DNA from: Xanthobacteraceae bacterium 501b
Lineage (GTDB): Bacteria > Pseudomonadota > Alphaproteobacteria > Rhizobiales > Xanthobacteraceae
Assembly (NCBI GenBank): GCA_000378025.1
Contig: KB899087.1
Span: 3,162,001-3,226,000, forward strand
Direction: 5' to 3'
Length of the DNA stretch: 64,000 nt
In this document: positions 34,490 to 43,204 of the stretch, one piece after another
Layout: each line of letters begins with the position of its first letter
How positions within the stretch are numbered: the first letter of the stretch is position 1
Position numbers and translations under genes: made by a program
Notes under the pieces: generated by a model
Database searches by the model: none
Seen by the model: the letters and a program-made list of their open reading frames with translations, nothing else
What the model was told of the DNA's origin: nothing

Positions 34490-35625
34490 ATGGCTTCCGA
34501 ACTCCTGTCTTCGCGGCCTGCGCCGTCCCTGCCCCATCGCCCCGCCTGAACAAGGCGTTCGTCGATGAAGGCCTTGATCCGGCTTTCAAACAGCTCGCGG
34601 CCGAACCGCGCGACATGCGAGCGGTAATCCTCGGCCGTGCCGTCGACAGCGCCCGCCTCGAAGCGCTGCACCGCGTCAATGATCGCATCGGCGGTTTGTT
34701 CATGAAAAAGCAGGCCGGTCTTGCCATCGACCACCGTTTCCCGCGCCCCGCCACGGCCGAAGGCCAGCACCGGGCGTCCGCTCGCCATGGCCTCCAGCGG
34801 AACGATGCCGAAATCCTCGACGCCGGGAAACACCAGCGCCTGGCAGCGCGCGAGGTGCCGCTCCATCTGCGTGTCGCTCACCGGGCCGAGGAAGCGGATG
34901 GTGGGGCCGGCCAGTCGCTTCAACGCCTCGCTGGCGCCGTCACCGATGATGTCGAGCCGGCGCCCCAGCCGGTTGAACGCCTCGATCGCCAGCTCGATCT
35001 TCTTGTAGGGCGTGATCTGGCCGGCGCAGAGATAGGCCTCGTCAAGCGTATCGCTGGGGGCGAAACGGCTGAGTTCGACCGGGGGATTGATGACGGTGGA
35101 CTCGCGGCGATAGAACTTCTCGATCCGCCGGGCGACATAGTCGGAATTGGCGATGAAGGCGTCGACCCGGGCGGCCGTGGTCACGTCCCACTGGCGCAAG
35201 CCAGGACCGAAGAGCGACATGGCCAGCCGGGTGATCGGGCCGGAAGCGGCACGATATTGCGGCTCCAGATCCCAGATATAGCGGATCGGCGAGTGGCAAT
35301 AGCAGACATGCAGACTGTCCGGCCGCGTCACCACGCCCTTGGCGGGCCCGGCCTCGCTGGAGATCACCAGATCGTAACCCGTGAGGTCGAGACTCTCCAG
35401 CGCATAGGGCATGAGCGGCAGCATCTTCTGGTAATGCCGGCGCCCGCCGATCTTCTGGAGGAACGATATGGTAATGGAATGACGCCGGATGGTCTCGGAA
35501 AGATTAGCCGGCTCTGCGACCAGGGTGAAAATATCGGCCTGCGGGTACAGCCGGCAGAAGGATTCGAGCACCTTCTCCCCGCCCCGCATGCCGACCAGCC
35601 AATAGTGAACCAGGGCGACCTTCAT
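34486..35625 (-). CDS. Glycosyltransferase family 4
   Basis: A 379-residue GT-B enzyme. The N-terminal lobe begins MKVALVHYWLVGMRGGEKVLE with the Gly-rich acceptor loop. The C-terminal lobe has AGQITPYKKIELAIEAF, FLGPVSDTQMERHLARCQALVFPGVEDFGIVPLEAMASGRPV in parts, with the EX7E-type nucleotide-sugar motif (EDFGIVPLE). It transfers a sugar to a growing lipid-linked oligosaccharide. I choose the ATG at 35625 because upstream in-frame codons read into the neighbouring gene's region and are unlike the family. It precedes the export lipoprotein in a minus-strand operon. Confidence 0.9.
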   Translation of the reverse strand: MKVALVHYWLVGMRGGEKVLESFCRLYPQADIFTLVAEPANLSETIRRHSITISFLQKIGGRRHYQKMLPLMPYALESLDLTGYDLVISSEAGPAKGVVTRPDSLHVCYCHSPIRYIWDLEPQYRAASGPITRLAMSLFGPGLRQWDVTTAARVDAFIANSDYVARRIEKFYRRESTVINPPVELSRFAPSDTLDEAYLCAGQITPYKKIELAIEAFNRLGRRLDIIGDGASEALKRLAGPTIRFLGPVSDTQMERHLARCQALVFPGVEDFGIVPLEAMASGRPVLAFGRGGARETVVDGKTGLLFHEQTADAIIDAVQRFEAGAVDGTAEDYRSHVARFGRELFESRIKAFIDERLVQAGRWGRDGAGREDRSSEAI

Positions 35626-35674
35626 CAGGCTTCGTCTTTCATCGGGCGTTGGGAGAAGAAGAAAAGGTCCGTCG

Positions 35675-36643
35675 TCAATCGAACGCGCCCGCAGAATCGT
35701 CTTTCCACCGTTGCAGCGCCGCCGGCAGCAGGCCGCGACGGGCAAGACCGCGCGATTCCAGCCAGCCGGGCACCACATCCGTCGAACGCACCAGCTTCAT
35801 CACACGGTCGGGATGGATGCCGATACCCGCGCCGGCCATCGGCCGCAGCGCGGCCGCCAGCCCGAGCACCACGGCGCGCGGCACCGTCAGCGTTCGTGCC
35901 TGCGGAAAGTGTTGCGAGCGGAAGGTTTCGACAATCTCCTCCAGTGTGTAGCGGTCGGCATAGCAGCCGTTGAACACAATGAAGCGCTCTTCAAGCGAGG
36001 CGGCATGGAGCAGCGAGTCCACGAGATCCTCGACATAGTAGCACGCCTTTATAGTGTCCCGCCGCCCGGGATAGACGAAGAGCCCCCGGCGCAGCAGCCG
36101 GGCGAGCCGGGTGAAGTTTCCTCCCTCGGCATGGCCGAAAATCACCGCCGGCCGGCAGATGACCAATTGGCGCCCCTCGCTTTCCGCCAGCCAGGAGCGG
36201 TGAATATCCTCCGCCATCCATTTCGACCGCCCATAGGGCGATTCCGGCTGGGGCGGGGAGGCTTCGGACTTCGTTTCCTCGCCAGCTCCGTAAACGGAGA
36301 TAGAACTGGTGAAGACGATCCTCTTCACCCCCTGCCGGCGGGCGAAGGCCGACACTTCCAGCGCCCCGCGAATGTTGGTCTCGTAATATTCGTGCGCGGG
36401 GTGGCCCGGCGTGGTGTGAACTGCCGCGAGATTGTAGATCGTCCCGACCTCGGCACCGACATCGAGTGCTGAGAGATCCCGGACATCGGCAATTCTGTAA
36501 TCGACACCGGGAACTTTTACCTTAGGCGGACGGATATCTACACTGATAAGCCCAGACGCGCACTTGGATACCATCTTGCGCAGCAGATGTGACCCGATGA
36601 ATCCCCCACCCCCAAAAGCAACAATGGCCCCTTGATCGCTCAT
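35675..36643 (-). CDS. NAD-dependent epimerase/dehydratase (extended SDR)
   Basis: A 322-residue extended SDR. The start AIVAFGGGGFIGSHLL carries GxxGxxG for NAD. TSSISVYG and YGRSKWMAED give the catalytic Ser/Tyr/Lys set (YxxxK as YGRSK). Extended SDRs in such loci make or modify nucleotide sugars (for example UDP-glucose 4-epimerase or uronate epimerase). It is the first gene of a minus-strand operon with a glycosyltransferase and the export lipoprotein. The ATG at 36643 is preferred over a GTG three codons upstream. Specific sugar unknown. Confidence 0.9.
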   Translation of the reverse strand: MSDQGAIVAFGGGGFIGSHLLRKMVSKCASGLISVDIRPPKVKVPGVDYRIADVRDLSALDVGAEVGTIYNLAAVHTTPGHPAHEYYETNIRGALEVSAFARRQGVKRIVFTSSISVYGAGEETKSEASPPQPESPYGRSKWMAEDIHRSWLAESEGRQLVICRPAVIFGHAEGGNFTRLARLLRRGLFVYPGRRDTIKACYYVEDLVDSLLHAASLEERFIVFNGCYADRYTLEEIVETFRSQHFPQARTLTVPRAVVLGLAAALRPMAGAGIGIHPDRVMKLVRSTDVVPGWLESRGLARRGLLPAALQRWKDDSAGAFD

Positions 36644-37054
36644 GCACCCCACCCGGCCGCAACCGACCCATGACCTGTCGTCAATTGCTTTAGATTAAAA
36701 TTACTCTAAAATTCTAACGATACTCTCTACCGCCCCCCTTAGGCTTGCACGCGATCCCTCGCCCCATGTCCCTACGGAATATTGCCTAGCGGCAATTGCT
36801 TCTGCTATGAAAACACCATAGCGAATGGGAGCGGCATAAGACAGCTGGTAACGGCTCGACCGTGTATTTCTCATGGGTCGGATCGACATCCGTTGTCACG
36901 CTCGGTTCCAGACTACAGCGCGACATTTTCTTCCCAACGGCAGTGGTAACGCCGCCATGTGACCGGCGACAGGGCTCATCTGGCAGAAGCTTTGCCGGCT
37001 GTTGCGCGCTCATTGCCCGCACCATCCGGGTCTCAAATGAAGGAAGACGGACGG
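36644..37054. other. Divergent promoter region of the polysaccharide locus
   Basis: 411 bp without a convincing gene. It separates the minus-strand epimerase operon from the plus-strand sugar-transferase operon and must carry both promoters. The stretch at 36680-36725 is AT-rich (TTTAGATTAAAATTACTC and similar). A 62-codon frame on the minus strand (36701-36889) has no ribosome site or recognisable family. No strong inverted repeat was found by eye. Confidence 0.5.
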
Positions 37055-38479
37055 ATGGATGGCATCGGCGCTTACGGTGGCAGGCGCGACGCTGCCACGG
37101 GCAGCGCATCGGAGGAGCGATCCCCCGACAGCCTCATGCGCTACCGCGACGCCATCCGGGTCTGCCTTACGGCAGGGTTGGCGGCTGTCGACCTGCTCGC
37201 CATTGCCGGCGGGTGCCTGGCCGGCGCGGCCCTGCGGCATGGCAGCCCGTTCGACGGCAATGTCGGCATCTTCTTCTTTCTCGCGCCCACCTATCTTCTC
37301 GCGGCGATCGCGTTGCGGGCCTATTCCATCGGGGCCGCAACATCGCCGAGCCGCGCGATCTCGGCCACCTTCACCGCCCTGCTCATTGCCGCCGGCCTCT
37401 TCCTCACCGCCCTCTTTGCGCTCAAGGTCGGCAGCCTGCTCTCGCGCCTCGAGATCGGCTACAGCTTCGTGACCGCCTTCGCGCTGATCGGCCTCGGCCG
37501 AATCGGCGCCATTCTCCTCACGCAAAAGCTGCTGGCTCCGATCGTCGCCCCGCGGCTGGTGGTTTTCACCGACGACACGGAACGGGGCGCGCTGCCGAAC
37601 GATGCGTTGACCACCTATGTGGATGTGCGCGCGGCCCGACTGGTCCCGCATGTGCACGATCCCGATTTCTTCGCCGCCGTCAGCGACGTCATCGGCTATG
37701 CCGACCGGGTCGTGCTTGCTTTCGCGGACGCGCAGGAGCGGCTGAAATGGACCGAAGCCATGCGGCTGAGCGGCTTTGAAGCCGAAATCGTCTTCGATCT
37801 CGGCGGGTTCGAGCCGCTCGCGCTGTCGCGCTGGAGCGAGCGGACCACCCTGATCATTTCGCGAGGCCCCCTCACGCTTGCCGAGCGCCTGACCAAGCGG
37901 CTGTTCGATCTCGTCGTTACCCTGCCGCTCATCGTGGCCGTTGCCCCCACCATCGCGCTGGTCGCCCTGCTGGTGAAGCTCGATTCCCCCGGTCCGGCGT
38001 TCTTCGTCCAGGAACGGGTGGGCCGGAACAACCGCAGCTATCGCTGCTTCAAGTTGCGAACGATGCGCAGCGAGGCAAGCGATGCCACCGGCCGGGTCTC
38101 CACCTCACGCAACGACCGGCGCGTCACCCGGGTGGGCCGGTTCCTGCGGCGAACGAGCCTCGACGAGCTCCCCCAGCTCCTGAACGTCCTGATCGGCAAT
38201 ATGAGCCTGGTGGGACCGCGCCCCCATGCGCTGGGCTCGCGCGCGGAAGGGGCGCTGTTCTGGGAACTCGTCCCCGACTATTGGAGCCGGCATTCGGTGA
38301 AGCCGGGACTGACCGGCCTCGCCCAGATCCGCGGCCTGCGCGGGGCGACCCATAGCCGCCGGGACATCGAGGCGCGTGTAGCCTCGGATCTCGAATACAT
38401 CAACAACTGGTCGCTGTGGATGGATGTGAAGGTTCTGCTGCTGACAGTTCGCGTCATCATCCACCGCAATGCCCATTGA
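37055..38479 (+). CDS. Undecaprenyl-phosphate sugar-phosphate transferase (WcaJ/ExoY family)
   Basis: A protein of about 474 residues that starts repeat-unit assembly by placing a sugar-1-phosphate on undecaprenyl phosphate. The N-terminal half has four membrane helices and a soluble CoA-binding-like domain, as in WcaJ. The catalytic bacterial sugar-transferase domain begins near residue 280 ([12 protein letters not shown]) and shows [29 protein letters not shown] and [10 protein letters not shown], then [14 protein letters not shown] prefer the ATG at 37055 with AGGAAG eight bases upstream; an ATG at 37037 would add six residues. Confidence 0.92.
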   Translation: MDGIGAYGGRRDAATGSASEERSPDSLMRYRDAIRVCLTAGLAAVDLLAIAGGCLAGAALRHGSPFDGNVGIFFFLAPTYLLAAIALRAYSIGAATSPSRAISATFTALLIAAGLFLTALFALKVGSLLSRLEIGYSFVTAFALIGLGRIGAILLTQKLLAPIVAPRLVVFTDDTERGALPNDALTTYVDVRAARLVPHVHDPDFFAAVSDVIGYADRVVLAFADAQERLKWTEAMRLSGFEAEIVFDLGGFEPLALSRWSERTTLIISRGPLTLAERLTKRLFDLVVTLPLIVAVAPTIALVALLVKLDSPGPAFFVQERVGRNNRSYRCFKLRTMRSEASDATGRVSTSRNDRRVTRVGRFLRRTSLDELPQLLNVLIGNMSLVGPRPHALGSRAEGALFWELVPDYWSRHSVKPGLTGLAQIRGLRGATHSRRDIEARVASDLEYINNWSLWMDVKVLLLTVRVIIHRNAH

Positions 38480-38539
38480 TTTAATGCGGAATGAAGCCTC
38501 TCGGCAGGCCTGCCGCGTTTCACATCCGGCAGGGCGCGC

Positions 38540-39433
38540 ATGAATCCCACCATCGAATTCTCCGTCGCCATCGTGGTCGCCACGCTGGGGCGGGCGAAGA
38601 ATGTCGCGGCATTGCTCGACCGGCTGGCACTGCAGAGCCCGCTGCCGGCCTGCGTGGTGCTGTCGATGGAGACCGCCGCGGACGCACCGCCGGCGCGCGA
38701 CTATCCCTTCCCGCTGATCTCGCTCTTCGGGCCGCGCGGCCTGTGCCAGCAACGCAACCGCGCCCTCGACAGCCTGCCGCCCGCTATCGATATCGTCCTG
38801 TTCCTCGACGACGATTATGTTCCTTCCCGTCGCCTCGTCGCGGGCCTCGTGCGCTTCTTCACCGCCTTCCCGGCCATTGCCGGGGCGAGCGGCCGCCTGC
38901 TGGCGGACGGGATCGGCGGACCCGGCATCACGCCGCAGGCGGCGGCGGCGCTGGTGGAGGCGGAAGACGCCCGGGACGAGCGGCCGAGCCTCGGCGTTTC
39001 CGCGGCCCAGCCCGGGCTCTATGGCTGCAACATGGCGTACCGGACGGCTGCCATCGGCAGCTGCCGCTTCGACGAGAACCTGCCGCTCTATGGCTGGCAG
39101 GAGGATATCGACTTCGGCGGCCAGATCACCGGCCCGCTGGTCTACACGGATGCCTTCTATGGCGTGCATTGCGGCGAAAAGTCCGGACGCGAGCGCAATG
39201 GCCGGCGGCTGGGCTATAGCCAGATCGCCAACCCCTGGTATCTCTGGCGCAAGGGCACCATGCCGGCAGGCTTCGCGGGCCGGCTGATGCTGCGCAGCCT
39301 CGCCGCGAACGGCGCCCGCCTGCTCCGGCCGGAACCCTGGATCGACCGAAAAGGGCGCATGATCGGCAACTGGCTGGCGGTGCGTGATATCCTGCTGAGC
39401 CGCGTTCACCCGCGCCGTATCCTGGAGCTTTAA
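38540..39433 (+). CDS. Glycosyltransferase family 2
   Basis: A 297-residue GT-A enzyme. The N-terminal VAIVVATLGRAKNVAALLDRL is the nucleotide-binding start, LFLDDDYVPS carries the Asp cluster that binds metal and sugar-nucleotide, and GWQEDIDFGG near residue 190 resembles the ED catalytic-base motif. It probably adds a sugar in the lipid-linked repeat unit. It follows the initiating transferase by 60 bases and is two bases ahead of the next glycosyltransferase gene, so all belong to one operon. Confidence 0.9.
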   Translation: MNPTIEFSVAIVVATLGRAKNVAALLDRLALQSPLPACVVLSMETAADAPPARDYPFPLISLFGPRGLCQQRNRALDSLPPAIDIVLFLDDDYVPSRRLVAGLVRFFTAFPAIAGASGRLLADGIGGPGITPQAAAALVEAEDARDERPSLGVSAAQPGLYGCNMAYRTAAIGSCRFDENLPLYGWQEDIDFGGQITGPLVYTDAFYGVHCGEKSGRERNGRRLGYSQIANPWYLWRKGTMPAGFAGRLMLRSLAANGARLLRPEPWIDRKGRMIGNWLAVRDILLSRVHPRRILEL

Positions 39434-39435
39434 GC

Positions 39436-40515
39436 GTGCGTAGAAGACCGCCCCTGTACATCAACGGCAAGTTCGCTACAGGCGGCCCGGCCGCGGTGCA
39501 TCGCGTCGCGCAAGAGTTAATCGCAGGCCTGGCGACAATCGTGGCGGATCGCCCTCTGGTCATGCTTGCCCCACAGGGACCTCTTGGTTTGGACATCGAC
39601 CCGCGCGTCCCCACGGTGCGGGTCGGGCGGCTGAGCAAAACCGCCTGGGAGCAGCTTTCCCTGCCCCTTCACGTACGCGATGGCTTTCTGCTCAACCTGT
39701 GCAACGGGACCCCTTGGGCGACACGAAACGGCCTCACCCTGCTACACGACGCCCAAGTCTTCATGACGCCACAGTCCTACCCGTTCCTTCGCGCCAAATG
39801 GGGCCAGTGGCAGAGCCTCGCCGCCGGGCGGCGGCAGCTGGGGCTGCTCACCGTGTCGGAATTCGCGAAGTCCGAGCTTGTTGGCCTGCGCCTCGCCCCA
39901 GCCGGGCGGGTGCATGTCATCCCCAATGGCGTCGACCATGTGCTGCGCACGCCGGCGCAGCACGACATCCTCCCCCGGCTCGGGCTGGAGACGCGCGGCT
40001 ACGCGCTGGCGCTCGCCAACCTCATGCCGCACAAGAACATCCCGCTGCTGATCCGCGCCTTCGCCCGCCCCGCTCTGGCTGAGATGACCCTGGTGCTGGT
40101 GGGTGGCGCCGGCCGGGAGGCCTTCGCCGCCGCCGGTCTCGCTCCCGGGGCCAATATCGTGTTTCCCGGCTATGTCACGGATGGCGAAATGCGCGCCTTG
40201 CAGGCCAACGCCCTGGCGGTGTGCACGCCCTCGCTGACCGAGGGCTTCGGCATGCCGCCGGTGGAAGGGCTGATGCTGGGCACGCCCGCCGTGATCGCGC
40301 CCTGCGGCGCGCTGCCGGAAGTGTGCGGCCCCGGAGCGCTGCAGGCGGACCCGCGCGACCCCGCCGCCTGGGAGGCCGCGCTGCTGCGGCTGCGCGACGA
40401 CAGGGGGGTGCATGACCGCCTCGCCCGCGACGGCCAGGCCTTCGTCGCCCGCTTCACCTGGCAGGCCGCCGCCCGCCGCCTGCTCGACGTCATCGACGCG
40501 GTGGCGCCAAACTGA
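39436..40515 (+). CDS. Glycosyltransferase family 4, first of a converted pair
   Basis: A 359-residue GT-B enzyme starting at GTG two bases after the preceding stop. The acceptor-binding lobe (residues 1-129) starts LYINGKFATGGPAAVHRVAQ. The donor lobe (about 130-358) has ALANLMPHKNIPLLIRAF, LVLVGGAGREAF and TPSLTEGFGMPPVEGLMLGTP with the E-x7-E type motif. From base 39823 to 40508 it is identical, except one base, to the next gene, while the first 387 bases differ. The two enzymes thus share the same donor-sugar lobe but have different acceptor lobes. Confidence 0.9.
   Translation: MRRRPPLYINGKFATGGPAAVHRVAQELIAGLATIVADRPLVMLAPQGPLGLDIDPRVPTVRVGRLSKTAWEQLSLPLHVRDGFLLNLCNGTPWATRNGLTLLHDAQVFMTPQSYPFLRAKWGQWQSLAAGRRQLGLLTVSEFAKSELVGLRLAPAGRVHVIPNGVDHVLRTPAQHDILPRLGLETRGYALALANLMPHKNIPLLIRAFARPALAEMTLVLVGGAGREAFAAAGLAPGANIVFPGYVTDGEMRALQANALAVCTPSLTEGFGMPPVEGLMLGTPAVIAPCGALPEVCGPGALQADPRDPAAWEAALLRLRDDRGVHDRLARDGQAFVARFTWQAAARRLLDVIDAVAPN
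39823..40508 (+). repeat. 686-bp direct repeat, copy 1
   Basis: Matches 40930-41615 with an offset of 1107 bp. I found one difference, G at 40408 against T at 41515 (Val to Leu). It covers the whole donor-binding lobe of the first glycosyltransferase and ends 7 bases before the stop codon's last base. Confidence 0.95.
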
Positions 40516-40527
40516 CAAGGACGGCGC

Positions 40528-41649
40528 GTGGATCGGCGTTTGGATTTCTGCATCAATGGCCGCTTTCTCGCCGGTCCGCCGGCCGCAACCTATGCGGTCG
40601 CCGAACATTTGGCCCGCGCGGTCGCGCTGCTGACGGCCGAATCCGGCGAGCGGGAAGCCGCCCGGCAGATCCATGTGCTGGCACCGCGCAATGCGCGCCA
40701 TGTCGACATGGGGCTGCCGATCGAGAGGGTCGGCCGCCGGACCGGCAATGTCTGGGAGCAGATTGATCTTCCGCGCGCCACCGCCGGCCGGATCCTCGTC
40801 AATCTCGCCTCGCGCAGTCCATTCCTACTGCGCCAGGGGCTGACCATGGTGCATGACGCGCAGGTCTTCACCACGCCGGCTTCCTATTCGCTGGCCTTCC
40901 GCGCGACCCTGAAGGCCAATGTCCGCCTTGCCGGGCGGCGGCAGCTGGGGCTGCTCACCGTGTCGGAATTCGCGAAGTCCGAGCTTGTTGGCCTGCGCCT
41001 CGCCCCAGCCGGGCGGGTGCATGTCATCCCCAATGGCGTCGACCATGTGCTGCGCACGCCGGCGCAGCACGACATCCTCCCCCGGCTCGGGCTGGAGACG
41101 CGCGGCTACGCGCTGGCGCTCGCCAACCTCATGCCGCACAAGAACATCCCGCTGCTGATCCGCGCCTTCGCCCGCCCCGCTCTGGCTGAGATGACCCTGG
41201 TGCTGGTGGGTGGCGCCGGCCGGGAGGCCTTCGCCGCCGCCGGTCTCGCTCCCGGGGCCAATATCGTGTTTCCCGGCTATGTCACGGATGGCGAAATGCG
41301 CGCCTTGCAGGCCAACGCCCTGGCGGTGTGCACGCCCTCGCTGACCGAGGGCTTCGGCATGCCGCCGGTGGAAGGGCTGATGCTGGGCACGCCCGCCGTG
41401 ATCGCGCCCTGCGGCGCGCTGCCGGAAGTGTGCGGCCCCGGAGCGCTGCAGGCGGACCCGCGCGACCCCGCCGCCTGGGAGGCCGCGCTGCTGCGGCTGC
41501 GCGACGACAGGGGGTTGCATGACCGCCTCGCCCGCGACGGCCAGGCCTTCGTCGCCCGCTTCACCTGGCAGGCCGCCGCCCGCCGCCTGCTCGACGTCAT
41601 CGACGCGGTGGCGCCCGCCGGTGACAGGACGGGGCGGCGCGCTGCATGA
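40528..41649 (+). CDS. Glycosyltransferase family 4, second of a converted pair
   Basis: A 373-residue GT-B enzyme with GTG start preceded by AAGGA. Its N-terminal lobe (1-134) starts FCINGRFLAGPPAATYAVAEHL and is only distantly similar to that of the upstream gene. Its C-terminal lobe is the same protein sequence, but for one Val/Leu change, up to the shared DAVAP. It then continues AGDRTGRRAA. The stop overlaps the ATG of the membrane-protein gene (ATGA at 41646). It probably uses the same sugar donor as its neighbour, attached to a different acceptor. Confidence 0.9.
   Translation: MDRRLDFCINGRFLAGPPAATYAVAEHLARAVALLTAESGEREAARQIHVLAPRNARHVDMGLPIERVGRRTGNVWEQIDLPRATAGRILVNLASRSPFLLRQGLTMVHDAQVFTTPASYSLAFRATLKANVRLAGRRQLGLLTVSEFAKSELVGLRLAPAGRVHVIPNGVDHVLRTPAQHDILPRLGLETRGYALALANLMPHKNIPLLIRAFARPALAEMTLVLVGGAGREAFAAAGLAPGANIVFPGYVTDGEMRALQANALAVCTPSLTEGFGMPPVEGLMLGTPAVIAPCGALPEVCGPGALQADPRDPAAWEAALLRLRDDRGLHDRLARDGQAFVARFTWQAAARRLLDVIDAVAPAGDRTGRRAA
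40930..41615 (+). repeat. 686-bp direct repeat, copy 2
   Basis: Second copy of the block at 39823-40508. Identity starts and stops abruptly inside the coding frame (flanking bases differ at both ends), in the same reading frame as the first copy. Confidence 0.95.
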
Positions 41650-43082
41650 ATGCGCTGGCGATCGCCTGTTTCTGGTCGCTGGCGCTGTGGGGCCTGTTCT
41701 CGCGGCGCCAGGTTCTGCTGTGGCTGTTCTTCGCCATGCTGCCCTTCGGCGCCTTCGCCGTCGTCCCGGTGGAAGTGACGGGAGGCCTCTCGATTCTGGC
41801 CGTGCATGTTACGGCCGCCTTTTTTTTGCTGCGCCGGTTTCTGCTGCGGCGGCACGGCATCACCGATCTGCTGACCACCGCCTTGCGATGGCCCGGCGTG
41901 ATTTTGACGGTGTTCTGGGCGGTCGCGCTGCTGGTCACGCTGTTTGCGCCGCGCCTGCTGGCGGGGCAGGTCGCCATTGTCCCGATGGCGACGGCCTATC
42001 AGGAAGTCGCGCTGTTGCGCCCGACCCTTCAGAATGTCTCGCAGCTTGGCTATCTGACGGTGTCGACCTTGCTGGTCTTCGCCTTCGCCAATTTCTTCCG
42101 ATCGCCGCAGCACCAACCGCTGATCCTGCGCGGCCTGATGTTCAGCGGCATCGTCACCATCATCACGGGGGTTCTGAGCTATCTTAACGCCCTCCTGCCG
42201 CTCGACCCCTTCCTCGATGCCTTCAAGAACGCCAGTTATGCGCTGCTGGACGCAGCCGCCATTTCGGATGGCAGTCGTCGGATCACCGGGCTGATGCCGG
42301 AAGCTTCCGCCTATGGCGCGCTGACGCTGAGCTTGCTGTCCTGCCTGTATTTTCTGCGCGGCATCGTCGAAAATCGGGCGCAGGCTATCCGCCTCAACAG
42401 CATCATCATCGCCCTCGCCATATTGCTGGTGATGTCCACGTCCTCGGCCGGCTATGTCGGCCTCGGGGTTCTCGGGCTGCTGATCGGCCTCGACTGGTTC
42501 ACCCGCGCCTTCCGGATCAATCGCCCGCGCTTCTCCTATAGCGGCGTGCGGCAGGACTTCTTCCTGGCATTGGCGATCATCGGCTTCGCGGCCGCCGCGG
42601 TGATGGTCACACCGGGCGTCTTTGAGCCCGTCATGGAGCGCCTTGACGAGATGGTCTTCAACAAAACGGAGACCAGTTCCTATGTCGAACGCAGCGCTTG
42701 GAGCGCGAGATCGCTGCAGGCGGGGCTCGACAGCTATCTGCTGGGCGTCGGTCTCGGCTCGACACGGGCGTCGAACTTCGCCGTCGTGCTGTTCGCCAGT
42801 ACCGGCCTCCTCGGTTTCACTCTCTATTTCGCCTTCGTCGCATGGCTGCTGCTCACCTCCGCCGCGACGGGAGACCCACGGCTTCAGGGGCTGGCGAGCG
42901 GGCTGAAATGGTCATTTTTCCCGGCTTTCGTCGTGAGCCTGCTGATCGGAACCACGCCGGATTTCGGCGTGTTCGAGGCGCTGCGCTTCGGCGCGCTGAT
43001 GGCTCTGCTTCGAGCCGGAGGCGCAGCGATGCCCGCTGCCAGAGCCGGTCCGGTGCGAGCCGGCTCACCGGACCGGCTCTAG
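41646..43082 (+). CDS. Polysaccharide polymerase-like integral membrane protein
   Basis: A 478-residue protein with about ten to twelve membrane helices, starting FWSLALWGLFSRRQVLLWLFF in parts. A long loop around residues 330-375 (ETSSYVERSAWSARSLQAGLDSYLLGVGLGSTRASNF, read in parts) resembles the periplasmic loop of Wzy/EpsG-like polymerases and O-antigen ligases. Overall similarity to any one family is low by eye. Its last codons form one arm of a strong hairpin, and its TAG stop lies within a 63-bp intergenic repeat, so the C-terminus may have been reshaped by repeat insertion. It closes the polysaccharide locus. Confidence 0.78.
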   Translation: MNALAIACFWSLALWGLFSRRQVLLWLFFAMLPFGAFAVVPVEVTGGLSILAVHVTAAFFLLRRFLLRRHGITDLLTTALRWPGVILTVFWAVALLVTLFAPRLLAGQVAIVPMATAYQEVALLRPTLQNVSQLGYLTVSTLLVFAFANFFRSPQHQPLILRGLMFSGIVTIITGVLSYLNALLPLDPFLDAFKNASYALLDAAAISDGSRRITGLMPEASAYGALTLSLLSCLYFLRGIVENRAQAIRLNSIIIALAILLVMSTSSAGYVGLGVLGLLIGLDWFTRAFRINRPRFSYSGVRQDFFLALAIIGFAAAAVMVTPGVFEPVMERLDEMVFNKTETSSYVERSAWSARSLQAGLDSYLLGVGLGSTRASNFAVVLFASTGLLGFTLYFAFVAWLLLTSAATGDPRLQGLASGLKWSFFPAFVVSLLIGTTPDFGVFEALRFGALMALLRAGGAAMPAARAGPVRAGSPDRL

Positions 43083-43093
43083 ATTTTTGTTTT
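43041..43093 (+). terminator. Strong hairpin plus T-tract overlapping the gene end
   Basis: AGAGCCGGTCCGGTG (43041-43055) is the exact reverse complement of CACCGGACCGGCTCT (43066-43080), with a 10-base loop, followed by AGATTTTTGTTTTT. This has the form of a Rho-independent terminator. Unusually, the whole stem lies inside the last codons of the membrane-protein gene. It would end the polysaccharide operon. Confidence 0.75.
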
Positions 43094-43201
43094 TACGCAT
43101 TTTCTTCATGCGAACCGGAACCCACTTCGCTCGAAAATGCTCTAGGCCTTTGTTTTTAAGCATTTTCTTCACGCGACCGGGAACCCGCTTCGCTCGAAAA
43201 T
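43076..43201. repeat. Two tandem copies of a 63-bp intergenic repeat
   Basis: Copy 1 is 43076-43138 and copy 2 is 43139-43201, each running from GCTCTAG through TTTGTTTTTA, GCATTTTCTTCA and ACCCRCTTCGCTCG to AAAAT. The copies differ at a handful of positions. A partial third copy (GCTCTA) follows at 43202. The T-rich, ATTTTC-containing sequence differs in composition from the GC-rich surroundings. It resembles the short dispersed repeats common in Hyphomicrobiales genomes, known to me only by general appearance. Confidence 0.9.
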
Positions 43202-43204
43202 GCT

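Noticed and set aside
32514-34754. Long minus-strand frame opposite the O-antigen ligase gene
   Set aside because: Low-complexity His/Gly/Asp-rich translation, crosses the convergent export lipoprotein gene; shadow.
36701-36889. 62-codon minus-strand frame upstream of the epimerase
   Set aside because: No ribosome site, no family resemblance, AT-rich promoter region; more likely noncoding.
39823-41615. Insertion sequence or transposon explaining the 686-bp repeat
   Set aside because: The repeat is in-frame glycosyltransferase coding sequence without terminal inverted repeats, target duplications or a transposase.
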